Source: a virus. From it: 37,522 nucleotides of DNA. The stretch spans positions 1-37,522 of the IMG/VR virus record IMGVR_UViG_3300030115_000016, one strand, 5' to 3'. Positions within the stretch are counted from its first letter, which is position 1. Every line of letters begins with the position of its first letter. Positions 13,235 to 22,426 of the stretch are shown here, in pieces. Below the pieces are notes generated by a model, which worked only from the letters and a program-made list of their open reading frames with translations, did not search any database and was not told where the DNA came from. Position numbers and translations under genes: made by a program.

Positions 13235-16145
13235 CTGTTCTGCGACCCTTTTTGGCAGCCACTACCAGATTCATCCCCGACATTGTGAATCCCGCACCAG
13301 CCGCGGGGCCTTGTGCCGGGTCAAAAGATTCCGTAACCGTGACCTGGAAAGCTTGGCATTTCTGCCGGTTCAGAAAAATTCGCCAGTATTCAAGCGCGGT
13401 AATGGAAAGCACATTATCGGGCGTGATCGTCGTGATTTGATTCACGAGCGGATCATAATCATAAGCAATTTCAATTTTTAGTTTATGGGGAGAAAGCCAG
13501 GTCGCCAGGAGTTGAAAAAAATAGGCTCGCTCAAAGCCTTGTATTCCAGCAAGATTAATCCACGCAGTTGCAAATTTTATCAGCACTGGGTTTGTACCAT
13601 CCAAGTATGCGCCTGGGGTTTCCTGAAAGACGCTTTGGCCGTTCGTGGAAAGATACGTTTGCTTGTTCTGATAAATGGTGGTTGAGATCCCTGGGATATT
13701 GACAAACGAACCCCATTGCTCAAAAAAGTAATCGTACATGAGGGTTACACCCGTATCGAGCGTGAGCCTGATTTGATTGACGCCTAAAATTGTTTGAGCA
13801 GAAAGAACATTGGCCGAGTTAAACGCTTCCACGGGCGCCCCGATGTACTGGGTTTGCAGATCCCGACCCAAGAGCCAGATCCCTTTATCACTTTGGAAGA
13901 TGAGCCCAATGGGAGTGAGCACAACGCTTTTGATGTTCGTACATCCCACGGTACCCGTAATAAAAATGGGATCAGAAAAATCGTTGTTTGCGCCCGTATT
14001 GTCGGGGCCGTTTCCGGTGATGTAGTAAATCGCGTTTCTTTTAAATACAATCAGTTTGTCATCCATGACCGAAATCGTGATGATGGGTCCGGTATTACCC
14101 TGAGCGCCGATGGTCGGAGGGACAAAGATCGTAAACAAATCGGAGAACTCGACCGGCACTTTGTCGATGATTTGCTTAGAGAACCAAAGCAGATTTCTGT
14201 TTTCCGCACTGACAATGAAAAGTCTGGATTTGAAAAGCGTAGAAGCCGCCGCGGCGGGTGCTGAAATATTCTCAACCACGCCTCCGGTCGTGTAAAGAAT
14301 GAGATTTCCGATAATGCTAGAATCAGCTTGTGAGTCTATAAAACTCACCGTGTCCACTGTGGGATCATTCAAAAGTGGGGCATTGAAATTCGTGACTTGA
14401 TAGGCGATTTGCTGGTCGGCACTCCAACGATAGATGACGATTCTAACGGGGTTAGCTCCGCGTTTATAAGTCGCTCGAAGCGTTGGAATCGTGAGCGTTG
14501 TTTTAGACGCCGCCGCACCTGTGACGGCAAGCGGAATCGAGGGTGCTGACCTGAGAATGTTTCCCGCTGCATCAGTCCATTCATAGGTGATGTAATAGTA
14601 ATATTGCTGCGCAGTCTGAGAACCACCGGCTGCATTGACCGCGGTGGCCCCTTCCGGGTATTGAAAAAATCCGTGTTCTACGGGCTTCACTCCATCGTAC
14701 ATCCAGACAAAACCGCCCGTAAAATGGTGGTCGCCTGCGATTTCGTTGAAAGTAAGATTTCGATTTGAAAATGTGAAGCTGACGAGGTTGATCCCATGCA
14801 TGGCATAAACGCCCGTACCACTGCCGCCCTGGGCGCGGTTGATGGGCTGGATCTGATCGGCTACCAAGTAACCCATTTGTACTGTGTTGCCGTTGATATA
14901 AATATTGGGTAAATTATTGATCCCCGATGTTCCGGCATTTTGATAAGCGAGCTCGGCCACGATGTTGCCGGTCACATCTTCAAGATAATAAACCCTCTGA
15001 AGTGGTCCTCCGCTTGAAACAAGCAAATAAGTGGTATTGGTCGGTGCAAAGAAAAAAGCTTTGCCAGCCACTGCGGAAAATCTCGCGACGACGGATACGG
15101 CACTGATCGTTCCTGATTCAGAAATGGTCGCACTTGAAAGCACCGAGTTTGCTCCAAAAGAAGTGTCCCAAAATGCGGTCAAAACTCCGCCCGTGGCTGC
15201 ACCCGTCACGTTACCCACGAGCGGGGTTGCGGGCGAGATACTTCTGCGGCCCAGGTTGACCGTCATGTTGGCGTTGAAATTGACCGTATGAATAATGCTA
15301 TCAACGCTATCCCACCAAACTGCCCACACCCTGCCCGTGGTCGTATCTGCAACCATTGCGATCCCCAGGGGAGTTGCAACCGTCGAATTAGCGTTTCCTC
15401 CCAGTGTGAGATTGGAATTGAGGGCCTGATAACCGATGTCGGTCCCGGATACTAAAAGGGCGGCTGCGTAAAGAGTGGTGCCGTTTACGATGGCATCAAA
15501 AACTGAAAATCCGATTACTTTTACGTTTGCAATGAGAGTCGTGGCAGCCCCTGGGCTTGCCGGAGTTGCGATTGGGATTGCGATATATTGAAGCCCAGTC
15601 GCGTTAGTGAAAAGTACAATAAAATTTGAGCCGAGCACTTGAACGGCCAATTGTGATCCGGTGCCCGCTGGAAGGGCAACAGAAGGTACGATAATGTGAC
15701 CCGTGACGGAATCGACGATCTGATAAAAGGGTGCTGAAGGGGATGAGGGTAAAAGGTTCGTGTAAAGAGTGAGGGCGAGCCCATTGGGAGCAACCGCGGT
15801 ATCAACCGTTATTTGGTCCGAGCTGTTTCTGACCATTGGGACTACTTGCACATCCATTGGCTGAAATAAGCCTTTATTGACCCAAGTGAGGGTCTGATTA
15901 TTATAAAACTGAAAACTATTTCCGACTGCAATAAGATTTCCTTCATAAGTATTTATGTCGGTGAAGCTTGTATCTGGGAGCGAGGTCAGGGGTCCGAATC
16001 CGTTTCGTTTCGTAAGTAATCCGCCCTTACTAAAAACAGTATTTTGAAGCGTCAGCATTTTCCCAGGCTTCACTTGGAAAGGATCGTTTTTTGTGTCAAG
16101 CCCTTGAGCAAAGTTTAGATTTAAGTTTTGTTTTTCAAGAGGCAT
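13209..16145 (-). CDS. Tail nozzle / DNA-stabilisation-type protein (978 aa)
   Basis: The N-terminus LNFAQGLDTKNDPFQVKPGK, followed by MLTLQNTVFSKGGLLTKRNGFGPL, resembles the opening of podoviral nozzle (T7 gp12-type) and head-plug (P22 gp10-type) proteins: a 'GL(D)xKxxP' start, then 'xxGxLxKRxGF'. The rest is almost entirely beta strands and loops, as expected for a propeller-rich tail tube protein. It directly follows the adaptor and the conserved 101-aa protein, the usual order head-to-tail. It would form the lower tail through which DNA and ejection proteins pass. Assignment rests on N-terminal pattern, length and order. Confidence 0.65.
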   Translation of the reverse strand: MPLEKQNLNLNFAQGLDTKNDPFQVKPGKMLTLQNTVFSKGGLLTKRNGFGPLTSLPDTSFTDINTYEGNLIAVGNSFQFYNNQTLTWVNKGLFQPMDVQVVPMVRNSSDQITVDTAVAPNGLALTLYTNLLPSSPSAPFYQIVDSVTGHIIVPSVALPAGTGSQLAVQVLGSNFIVLFTNATGLQYIAIPIATPASPGAATTLIANVKVIGFSVFDAIVNGTTLYAAALLVSGTDIGYQALNSNLTLGGNANSTVATPLGIAMVADTTTGRVWAVWWDSVDSIIHTVNFNANMTVNLGRRSISPATPLVGNVTGAATGGVLTAFWDTSFGANSVLSSATISESGTISAVSVVARFSAVAGKAFFFAPTNTTYLLVSSGGPLQRVYYLEDVTGNIVAELAYQNAGTSGINNLPNIYINGNTVQMGYLVADQIQPINRAQGGSGTGVYAMHGINLVSFTFSNRNLTFNEIAGDHHFTGGFVWMYDGVKPVEHGFFQYPEGATAVNAAGGSQTAQQYYYYITYEWTDAAGNILRSAPSIPLAVTGAAASKTTLTIPTLRATYKRGANPVRIVIYRWSADQQIAYQVTNFNAPLLNDPTVDTVSFIDSQADSSIIGNLILYTTGGVVENISAPAAAASTLFKSRLFIVSAENRNLLWFSKQIIDKVPVEFSDLFTIFVPPTIGAQGNTGPIITISVMDDKLIVFKRNAIYYITGNGPDNTGANNDFSDPIFITGTVGCTNIKSVVLTPIGLIFQSDKGIWLLGRDLQTQYIGAPVEAFNSANVLSAQTILGVNQIRLTLDTGVTLMYDYFFEQWGSFVNIPGISTTIYQNKQTYLSTNGQSVFQETPGAYLDGTNPVLIKFATAWINLAGIQGFERAYFFQLLATWLSPHKLKIEIAYDYDPLVNQITTITPDNVLSITALEYWRIFLNRQKCQAFQVTVTESFDPAQGPAAGAGFTMSGMNLVVAAKKGRRTDAAKYSAS

Positions 16146-16154
16146 TTTTCCCTT

Positions 16155-16460
16155 TCAAAAAACAAAAAGATCGACCACGACTGGCGCCGATGCAGTTAAA
16201 AAAAGGTTTTTGTCTGGATATTGATTCGCGTCTTGCGTGTCGAAAATGGTTGCGGAAGCCCGCATCCGAATCACGATCCAGCCTTGGAGTTTCCTCGTCA
16301 GCTTGTGGTTGACTTGATTGAAGCCCGCAACAAGTGAGACTTTCGTTAGAATCTCGCCCGAGTTGATGGGCATTTCTATGACCGGGTTGAGACTTGAAGC
16401 CCAGGCCGTTTGCATCATCCCAAAATCTTTGTCTTTGTTTATAAAGATGGGGAGTGACAT
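16155..16460 (-). CDS. Conserved podoviral tail-associated protein (101 aa)
   Basis: The sequence pattern MQTAWASSLNPVIEMPINSG, then VNHKLTRKLQGWIVIRM and ASAPVVVDLFVF, belongs to a widespread small protein of short-tailed phages: 'NHxLxRKLQGW' in the middle and a hydrophobic beta C-terminus. It is usually found between adaptor and nozzle or fibre genes, and its precise role is not established. The ATG overlaps the adaptor stop (TGATG), so the two are translationally coupled. Confidence 0.7.
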   Translation of the reverse strand: MSLPIFINKDKDFGMMQTAWASSLNPVIEMPINSGEILTKVSLVAGFNQVNHKLTRKLQGWIVIRMRASATIFDTQDANQYPDKNLFLTASAPVVVDLFVF

Positions 16461-17449
16461 CAGTAACCACCATATCCACCGTCACCACCCGGAGAGCCGT
16501 AGTTGCTCCCGCCGTGATTACCGCGACTGTCTGAAATTGCATCGGGCTGGCCCGCGTCTCGGTTCATTGCGCTTTCTTCGATCCGTTTAATCAGCGCATT
16601 TTTTTGCATTTGTAAAACTGAGCAATCGCTTTCTTCTTTCTGCATCGCTTTGATTGCCGCGTCTGTGATGACGTATTCAGTCCAGCCGCTTACTCCATCC
16701 AGCATGTCGGTATCAAGCAAAGGCTCGGTGAGACGCGGGATGTACCAGATTCGGATAAACTGACCAGCGCCTGGGGTCGGGATAAACATAAGTGTGTTTC
16801 CGACGAGCCTGTAATTGAGATTGTACCGACCGAGATAACTGGTAGTGATCTGCGGAAAAACATAACGGTTTCTTGCGTGAAAATTGAATTTTCCGAGAGT
16901 GACCCAAGCTTGGGAATTTGCATCAAGACCCAAATCAACGCCCATAAGTTTGAAAAAATCGAGCGGCAATGTAAATTGATTTTTAACCCCGTCAGTCGTT
17001 ATGATGAGCGGCGCTTTGACGAAATAATCTTCAAAAAGAGTGACGAGCAAGTCATAGAGCTCAAAATAGCTTTGAACGATGTAGCGATTCCACTCGGGGA
17101 TGGTCACGAAATTGGAACCGACCCGATCCGCGCGTTGCTGGGCTTCAAGCCTGACCTGGCCCAATGAATTGACCGCGGTATTGGTCGGCACCACCGATTG
17201 CGGAGTTGTAAAAACACTGTCGCCGGTTGAGCCGTGACCTGAGACTTGATAAAAATATTTAGTTCCGATGACTGCGGTCGTATCGAGAAAGAAATTAGTG
17301 GCAGGGGTCGAAAGCGCTGAAAACGTGACGCCATCTGTAGAGCGTTGAACCGGGTAGGTCAGGGCATTTGCCATAATATCCCAGGAAAGCAGCACCTGCG
17401 TGTTGCCTTGTTGAAGGATAAAATTGGTCGGAGTCGCTGGGATTGCCAT
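16460..17449 (-). CDS. Head-tail adaptor with N-terminal FN3-like domain (329 aa)
   Basis: Residues 1-90 look like a fibronectin type III domain: IPATPTNFILQ, VLLSWDIMANALTYPVQRS, then YFYQVSGHGSTGDS (the conserved W, Y and 'YxYxV' pattern). Residues about 95-300 are the podoviral adaptor-like region: LGQVRLEAQQRADRVGSNFV, then EWNRYIVQSYFELYDLLV and ITDAAIKAMQKEESD. The C-terminus is Gly/Ser/Tyr-rich. The adaptor part would bind the portal and extend the neck. The FN3 domain is an addition of the kind often displayed on virion surfaces and thought to touch cell-surface carbohydrate. Confidence 0.7.
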   Translation of the reverse strand: MAIPATPTNFILQQGNTQVLLSWDIMANALTYPVQRSTDGVTFSALSTPATNFFLDTTAVIGTKYFYQVSGHGSTGDSVFTTPQSVVPTNTAVNSLGQVRLEAQQRADRVGSNFVTIPEWNRYIVQSYFELYDLLVTLFEDYFVKAPLIITTDGVKNQFTLPLDFFKLMGVDLGLDANSQAWVTLGKFNFHARNRYVFPQITTSYLGRYNLNYRLVGNTLMFIPTPGAGQFIRIWYIPRLTEPLLDTDMLDGVSGWTEYVITDAAIKAMQKEESDCSVLQMQKNALIKRIEESAMNRDAGQPDAISDSRGNHGGSNYGSPGGDGGYGGY

Positions 17450-17463
17450 GACCTACCCCGTTC

Positions 17464-18072
17464 TTAATTGATGCCGTTGACTGGAGAAGTCGAGTTGCTG
17501 AGATACACCTGGAATCCGAGCACCGTACCCGCTACCGGATTTGCAGCCGCTCCCGCGGCATTGAGGGTCGTTACGAGAATATAACCGCCCGCGCCTGCCG
17601 CAAGATTAAGAGGGGCAAGGGTTGCCGTTGGATTTCCGAGATTTTCGACTGCGAAAACCCCGGATGCAGCGAATGATTTAACCGTGCCTGTACCCGCTCC
17701 GACGGTTAAGGCAACGAAACTAACACCCACGGCAGCCGTAACCCCTACTGGCACGCCTGCGGCGATCCACTGGGCTTGCGTGGTGTTTCCCATTGTAAGA
17801 ATCTGATATGCGGTGCCGACAACAAACGCGCCGCCCGCAACCGTTGCGCCGGTTGCGCCGTCAATGACGTTCCAATCAATTCCGTAATAGTTTGTGTAAT
17901 TGTCTTCAAGCTGGATCTGATAAATTCCCACGCCCAGGCGCACGACTGCTTTGACGCCGACTGCGGCAATCGAAGTGACCGCGCCTACGGCCCCAATTAA
18001 AATATCCCCGTCAATAAGCACGGGCATTTTGTGGAGCGTGTAATAAAACTGCGTAAATCTGCGATTAGCCAT
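17464..18072 (-). CDS. Structural protein, head/neck region (202 aa)
   Basis: The start is ATG 18072 (MANRRFTQFYYTLHKMPVL) behind GAGG at normal spacing. Residues 1-40 resemble proteins encoded right after the capsid gene in podoviruses (RFTQFYYSLHK, then VxLxG). The rest consists of Ala/Gly/Val-rich beta segments (GATGATVAGGAFVVGTAYQI). No enzymatic motif is visible. It is probably a minor capsid, decoration or neck protein. It is the first gene after the capsid terminator and the 14-mer repeat, so it may begin a new transcript. Confidence 0.6.
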   Translation of the reverse strand: MANRRFTQFYYTLHKMPVLIDGDILIGAVGAVTSIAAVGVKAVVRLGVGIYQIQLEDNYTNYYGIDWNVIDGATGATVAGGAFVVGTAYQILTMGNTTQAQWIAAGVPVGVTAAVGVSFVALTVGAGTGTVKSFAASGVFAVENLGNPTATLAPLNLAAGAGGYILVTTLNAAGAAANPVAGTVLGFQVYLSNSTSPVNGIN

Positions 18073-18163
18073 TTGAATAAACCTCATCACCCGCCAAAAT
18101 TTCACCGGGCCGGTTGCGGGGATGCGCGGCACGGGTAGCGGCCAAGGTTTTCCGGGCCTTCAT
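18065..18163 (-). other. Possible 32-aa ORF after the capsid terminator
   Basis: An ATG at 18163, four bases after the 14-mer repeat, opens a 32-codon frame (MKARKTLAATRAA...GDEVYSNG) that ends 8 bases inside the next gene. It has no ribosome site, so it may be leader sequence only. Confidence 0.25.
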
Positions 18164-18166
18164 GAG

Positions 18167-18180
18167 TGGACGGATGTCTG
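18167..18180 (-). repeat. 14-mer CAGACATCCGTCCA, copy after capsid terminator
   Basis: An exact copy of the 14-mer, placed 4 bases downstream (minus strand) of the terminator T-tract and upstream of the 202-aa structural gene. This position suits a promoter, RNA-processing or protein-binding element. Confidence 0.8.
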
Positions 18181-18184
18181 GAAA

Positions 18185-18217
18185 TAAAAAACGGGCGGCC
18201 CCGTGAGAGGTCGCCCG
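18185..18217 (-). terminator. Intrinsic terminator after major capsid gene
   Basis: The minus strand has CGGGCGACC, an 8-base loop, then GGCCGCCCG (one mismatch), followed directly by TTTTTTATTT. It lies 56 bases past the capsid stop and would end, or partly end, transcription of the head genes. Confidence 0.75.
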
Positions 18218-18272
18218 CGAATTACAATCCGGATACTAAAGCAAAGCTTTTACATCTAAGTTATTGATATTA

Positions 18273-19565
18273 TTACACTCCTAGCTGAATCACACAATTC
18301 CATCCTGGAGCATTACAGATCAAATTCCCGTACAACCCGATTCTGACTTCAAGAGCATCGGCTGTTCCCACGCGAATCCCTTCCAAACCTTCCAGCCCGT
18401 AGGTCAGAACGTGCGGAGCTTTTCCGAGTGAGCGTAGCTTCCAGGTATCCATTTGAAGCAAATAGGCCGTCTTCGGAGTGCAGTTACGATCTGGGATGAC
18501 GGTGATCGGACCATAAGGTGCATGGATGCGTATGCCTGCGAAAGCAATTTCAGCCTCGTCGTGCTTCACATCCACATATTGAACCTTAGCGCCAAGCGAC
18601 TTTTCGAGGGCCGAGTAAGTGGCGAACGAAACGAAGGCCATATCGGGTTGACCGCCTTCACGAGCGACGAGAGATGACCCGTCGATGAGGGCTTCTTCCA
18701 CTGGCTGCGCAATTCCGTTATAGAAAACGCCTTGCATCCGAGAATCCGCCGAGCGGTTCACGTTCCAAAAGCTATCCCCGCCGCCCACTGCCGAGGTCGG
18801 CATCCAGGCTGCGAGTCCAGACATTTTCAGGAACGATCCCGTACCCGTGGCACCCGTTGCAGGAATATCCCCTTGAACATAGAGAAAACTATTCGCAAGT
18901 GACCATGGCGCGGACAAGGCCGCAGAGGTCGCCGTAGAAGAGTTACCCGTCAAGATCCCGGCAGGACGATTGACGCCCGTGATCGTCACGAAGTCCACCG
19001 AAGGCGCGGAGCCATCGGTCAGAGTCGTCGAAACGAGCAAGACCATCCCGACTTCAAACTGCACAACCGAAGTTGCGTCAGCGAGGGTAATCGTGATGAC
19101 CGGAGTACCACCCGTCACAACAGAACCGATCTGACCGCGGGAACCCGTGCCGGAGGCATAGAGGTCATGCGCTAAATCGTTGCTCAGATTGCGAAAACCG
19201 GTATCCATGTTGAGCTTCGCCTCATCGACGAAGGCGCCAGCATTGTCCTTGGTGGCTTCGAGCAATTCGTTGGTGATCGTGACGAGCTGGTAATTGCTGA
19301 CACGATAAACAAAGAAGCTCGCGAGCTGGGGCGCCGTTTGATTGTTCTGCGCGTTCACGAACGATGCAGATCGACCCTGCGGAGTTCCATAGACCAAGGG
19401 CACAGGGATGTATTTGCCTGCGAATCCTGATGGGGCCTCATCTTTTGGAATGAGCGCCAGGAGTGGGTTTTTTTTGTAAACCAGATCCTTCATGTAATCG
19501 TCGCCGGTATAAAGTTCTTTGAGAGCTGCGACTTGATTTGTTACGTTTGCGTATTGTGCGGGCAT
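18273..19565 (-). CDS. Major capsid protein (430 aa), HK97-fold type
   Basis: The N-terminus MPAQYANVTNQVAALKELYTG, followed by YKKNPLLALIPK, is typical of podoviral major capsid proteins. It continues with YIPVPLVYGTPQGRSASF, EATKDNAGAFVDEAKLNMD (long spine-helix-like segment), SNDLAHDLYASGTG, and a C-terminal domain with DMAFVSFATYSALEKSLGAK and DVKHDEAEIAFAGIRIHAPYGPI. Length is normal for the fold without a fused protease or accessory domain. It follows the scaffold gene and is preceded by a strong AGGAG. A terminator follows it, so it could be expressed at a different level from downstream genes. Confidence 0.85.
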   Translation of the reverse strand: MPAQYANVTNQVAALKELYTGDDYMKDLVYKKNPLLALIPKDEAPSGFAGKYIPVPLVYGTPQGRSASFVNAQNNQTAPQLASFFVYRVSNYQLVTITNELLEATKDNAGAFVDEAKLNMDTGFRNLSNDLAHDLYASGTGSRGQIGSVVTGGTPVITITLADATSVVQFEVGMVLLVSTTLTDGSAPSVDFVTITGVNRPAGILTGNSSTATSAALSAPWSLANSFLYVQGDIPATGATGTGSFLKMSGLAAWMPTSAVGGGDSFWNVNRSADSRMQGVFYNGIAQPVEEALIDGSSLVAREGGQPDMAFVSFATYSALEKSLGAKVQYVDVKHDEAEIAFAGIRIHAPYGPITVIPDRNCTPKTAYLLQMDTWKLRSLGKAPHVLTYGLEGLEGIRVGTADALEVRIGLYGNLICNAPGWNCVIQLGV

Positions 19566-19581
19566 GTTACATAACTCCTAT

Positions 19582-20439
19582 TTAAGAAAGTTTTCCTTGG
19601 AAAGCGAGCATTGCGCGTTCGCGCCTATCTCGATCCGTGGAGATTTTTGCTGACGATGGCGGTTGCCGATTCGAGAGCGTTGTTTGTCTGGACGCCTGTT
19701 GGCTTTGAGCCGTCGCGTGTTGGCTTTGTGCGGGGCTTAGGCGGGCTCGGATTTTTCCAAGGCTGGCTACCTTGAGGGCTTCACCGATTAGATATTCTTC
19801 GACTTCCCGTGCAGCCTCTTCGACTGGCATCAGGTAGCCGCCCCCGTCTTCTTCGGGAGCAAGAAATGTCTGCTCGATTAGCTCGACGATGGCTTCCGTC
19901 GCGCCCATTGCTTTGGTGGTTTCAAACGCCTTATCGGCGAAAACGAGTTGACTCGCTTCTTTCCTGATCTGACGCTTGGCCTGATCGTAGGAAGCCGTTT
20001 GGCTGGCTTCCATTTGGTCTTTGACCGCCTTGAGTTCAGCTTCGACTTTTCTGTGCCGGAGCTCTTCGTTTGACGGCTGATTCAGGATGCTATGAGTAAG
20101 CTGATCCCCGGTGATGCCGTATTCCCCGTAAGCATTCATCGGGTCAGACGTGAAACGGGCTTCGCGGGCGCGGTGTTGAACGTTTTCAGCTTCGATAACC
20201 TGGTAACGTTGTCTTTCGGCCTGCAACCGCCTTGAGTCCTGTCTGATCCTCTGTTCACGTCTCGCCATCTCGGCTTGAGCCTGACGTGCAACGGCAACCT
20301 GGGGATCGACCGCGGGCGCTTCCGTTGCTGCGGGAGCGGCCTGAGTCCTCTCATTAGGGGACGATTGTCTGTCAGGGGCAGTGGTGGCCTGTACGGCTGA
20401 CCGGCCCCCGGACATATCTACGGCTGTTACTGTGGGCAT
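19582..20439 (-). CDS. Capsid scaffolding protein candidate (285 aa)
   Basis: The gene lies between portal and major capsid. The product is highly charged and helical: residues about 50-90 (ARREQRIRQDSRRLQAERQR) form a coiled coil, the middle is rich in Glu/Lys/Gln (KVEAELKAVKDQMEAS), and the N-terminus is low-complexity Ser/Ala/Pro. The basic C-terminus (DRDRRERAMLAFQGKL) resembles the capsid-binding end of scaffolds. AAGGAG lies 7 bases before the ATG, stronger than most sites here. The dispersed repeat site 2 lies directly upstream, so transcription may also start there. Confidence 0.75.
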   Translation of the reverse strand: MPTVTAVDMSGGRSAVQATTAPDRQSSPNERTQAAPAATEAPAVDPQVAVARQAQAEMARREQRIRQDSRRLQAERQRYQVIEAENVQHRAREARFTSDPMNAYGEYGITGDQLTHSILNQPSNEELRHRKVEAELKAVKDQMEASQTASYDQAKRQIRKEASQLVFADKAFETTKAMGATEAIVELIEQTFLAPEEDGGGYLMPVEEAAREVEEYLIGEALKVASLGKIRARLSPAQSQHATAQSQQASRQTTLSNRQPPSSAKISTDRDRRERAMLAFQGKLS

Positions 20440-20461
20440 ACTGGAGTCTCCTTATAGTCTA

Positions 20462-20495
20462 TTGTAAACCGACCAATTGACCGATCGACCGATTG
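20462..20495 (-). repeat. Dispersed GTCGGT/GTCGAT repeat, site 2
   Basis: The minus strand reads CAATCGGTCGATCGGTCAAT, then TGGTCGGTTTACAA, in the 61-base gap between portal and scaffold genes. TTTACAA and TATAAGGAG follow, so a promoter here is possible. Confidence 0.65.
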
Positions 20496-20500
20496 TGAAG

Positions 20501-22423
20501 TCATGGCCCCGTTCCGTTGACGTTTGGGATCAATTCAGATTGCGGGGTTTGCATGGGGTTGGCCTGGGGCTGACCACCCGGAGGTTGACCCGGCATTTGG
20601 CCGGGTGCTGGCTGTGGCGGCTGGGCCGCGGTAGCCAGATCCTTGACTTGCGTGAACCAGTCTCGAAGCATTTGGGCTTTTTCTTCTTCGAGGTTGGCTG
20701 CCGCATAAAGATTGTAATATTGTGTGACGAGTTCGACGGCCTGCACGGGGTCCATGAATGGATCGGGCGGGGTATATTCGCCGTCTTCGACGATCTTGTC
20801 CAAGCATTGTAAAATGCGCTCTTCGCCTGCGTTGGCAAGTTTGTCCACTTGCTCAATATCAGCAAAATCGAGCAGACGCCTCCCCTCTTGGGGAGAAATC
20901 AAATTCGCCTGCATCATTTCCGTTACTTTTTGGAGCCTTCCCGCGGGGTCACGGGGCAAGCTTGACGAGTCAAAACATTGAATGACGAAGGAATCTTCAA
21001 GCAGTTTGACATCGGGAAGATCAATCTCTTTAGTGCCATTTTTTTTGTTTGGGTACACCGTCTGATAGGAACCGTCACGCTTTGCAATCGTTTTAGCTTT
21101 GCTGACAATCTGATGAGCGAGATCCACATAAAAATCGTCGTAGCGGCGCGAAAGGGATGCAAAACGATCAGTTTGCAAATCGTCATACTCCCGCATGGCT
21201 GCGCCGCTTGTGAGGCCAGAAGGCTTTTGAGAGTTGGCAGAGAGCTGAGAGATACCGCTTTGCTGGTACGCATAATCCACCAGTCTTTGAAGTTGCTCGT
21301 ACATTTCTGCGGGCACGCAAGGCGCGACTTCGTATTGGGGCTTTGTGCCCCGGTAAGTGACAATTGAGCCCACGTTATTGTTGAGATGCGCTTTTACGAT
21401 CTTTGAGCCGTCCTCGACAAACACCCGCGGCACTCCGACCAAGTTAATCGCCTGGCTGATCGTCATCAGGAGTTTATTGATTTCCATCTGAGTGCCCATT
21501 AACTGCTCGGCCAGGCCCTGACCGAAAACACCCGACAACCGCTCGGAGTACTGCATAAACACAAATGGGAATTCAGGCTCTTCCCATTCGTCATCAAAGA
21601 TAATGCCTTCAGTGCAGGCAATCGCGTGGAGGCCGTCTTTTGCTTCGGGGCCTGATGCCAAGTGCCAGCCTTCGGCCACCATGACTTGATCGGCTACGGT
21701 CTTGTCTGAGTCTGAGCTTGCGTCGACATAGGCTGATTCGGCTTTTTCGATCTGGGATTGATACTTGGGAAACTTTTCCATGAGTACGGCGCGGTCAATG
21801 AGCTTGAGCTCATAAAGCTGCCGGGGAGCGCCATAAAACGAATCGTTACTATCGGCCAGGATTTCAGTGCAAAGCCTTCGCTCAAGGCTTACCCGCTTTT
21901 CCTGATCCTCTAAAATCTTGATTACTCCGGTTCCTAATACGCCCGCGTCTCGAAGTGCTTGAGTACCAAGCTTGTAGGCGTCGGTCTGGTAGAATTCACC
22001 TGCGGTAAAGTTATTGAGCTGCTTTGCCAGGTTTCTCTTTTTGTAATCGGCGTTATCCGTCAGGAACCTGGGCGCGGGCTTGGATTGAGAGATGCGGGAA
22101 ACGAGCGTGTCAATGCAGCTCGTGATGACGGACATCGTGGGCCGGTCAAGCGGAAGCTGATTGCTCATGTTCCGCATTTTGTTCATGTAGGAACCGACCC
22201 AGCCAAACAGCGGCATGTTGCCGTACATTTGCGCGTAAATTGCGGCTTGCCGATAACGGTATTGGTTTTGCTGCTTGAGAAAGATGACCGTGCCCATCAT
22301 CTTTTGAGCAATTTCTTTTTTAGAGCTTCCATTCCACCAGTCGCTCGGGATGTCCTTTTGCTTTCCGGGCATCGTCTTAACCGTGACTGTATTGGATTCT
22401 GCCCGCGGCGTAATCTTTGGCAT
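20501..22423 (-). CDS. Portal protein (640 aa), podovirus type
   Basis: Head-tail connector protein through which DNA enters and leaves. Evidence: 640-aa length; N-terminal helical region with RYRQAAIYAQMYGNMPLFGW; the TMSVITSCIDTLVSRISQSKPAPRF block typical of portal wings; QYSERLSGVFGQGLAEQLMGTQMEINKLLMTISQAI (stem/clip region); GLTSGAAMREYDDLQTDRF; and a Pro/Gln-rich C-terminal tail. It comes after terminase and before scaffold and capsid in the canonical order. The start is ATG 22423 behind GGGGGCC. Confidence 0.85.
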   Translation of the reverse strand: MPKITPRAESNTVTVKTMPGKQKDIPSDWWNGSSKKEIAQKMMGTVIFLKQQNQYRYRQAAIYAQMYGNMPLFGWVGSYMNKMRNMSNQLPLDRPTMSVITSCIDTLVSRISQSKPAPRFLTDNADYKKRNLAKQLNNFTAGEFYQTDAYKLGTQALRDAGVLGTGVIKILEDQEKRVSLERRLCTEILADSNDSFYGAPRQLYELKLIDRAVLMEKFPKYQSQIEKAESAYVDASSDSDKTVADQVMVAEGWHLASGPEAKDGLHAIACTEGIIFDDEWEEPEFPFVFMQYSERLSGVFGQGLAEQLMGTQMEINKLLMTISQAINLVGVPRVFVEDGSKIVKAHLNNNVGSIVTYRGTKPQYEVAPCVPAEMYEQLQRLVDYAYQQSGISQLSANSQKPSGLTSGAAMREYDDLQTDRFASLSRRYDDFYVDLAHQIVSKAKTIAKRDGSYQTVYPNKKNGTKEIDLPDVKLLEDSFVIQCFDSSSLPRDPAGRLQKVTEMMQANLISPQEGRRLLDFADIEQVDKLANAGEERILQCLDKIVEDGEYTPPDPFMDPVQAVELVTQYYNLYAAANLEEEKAQMLRDWFTQVKDLATAAQPPQPAPGQMPGQPPGGQPQANPMQTPQSELIPNVNGTGP

Positions 22424-22426
22424 GTC

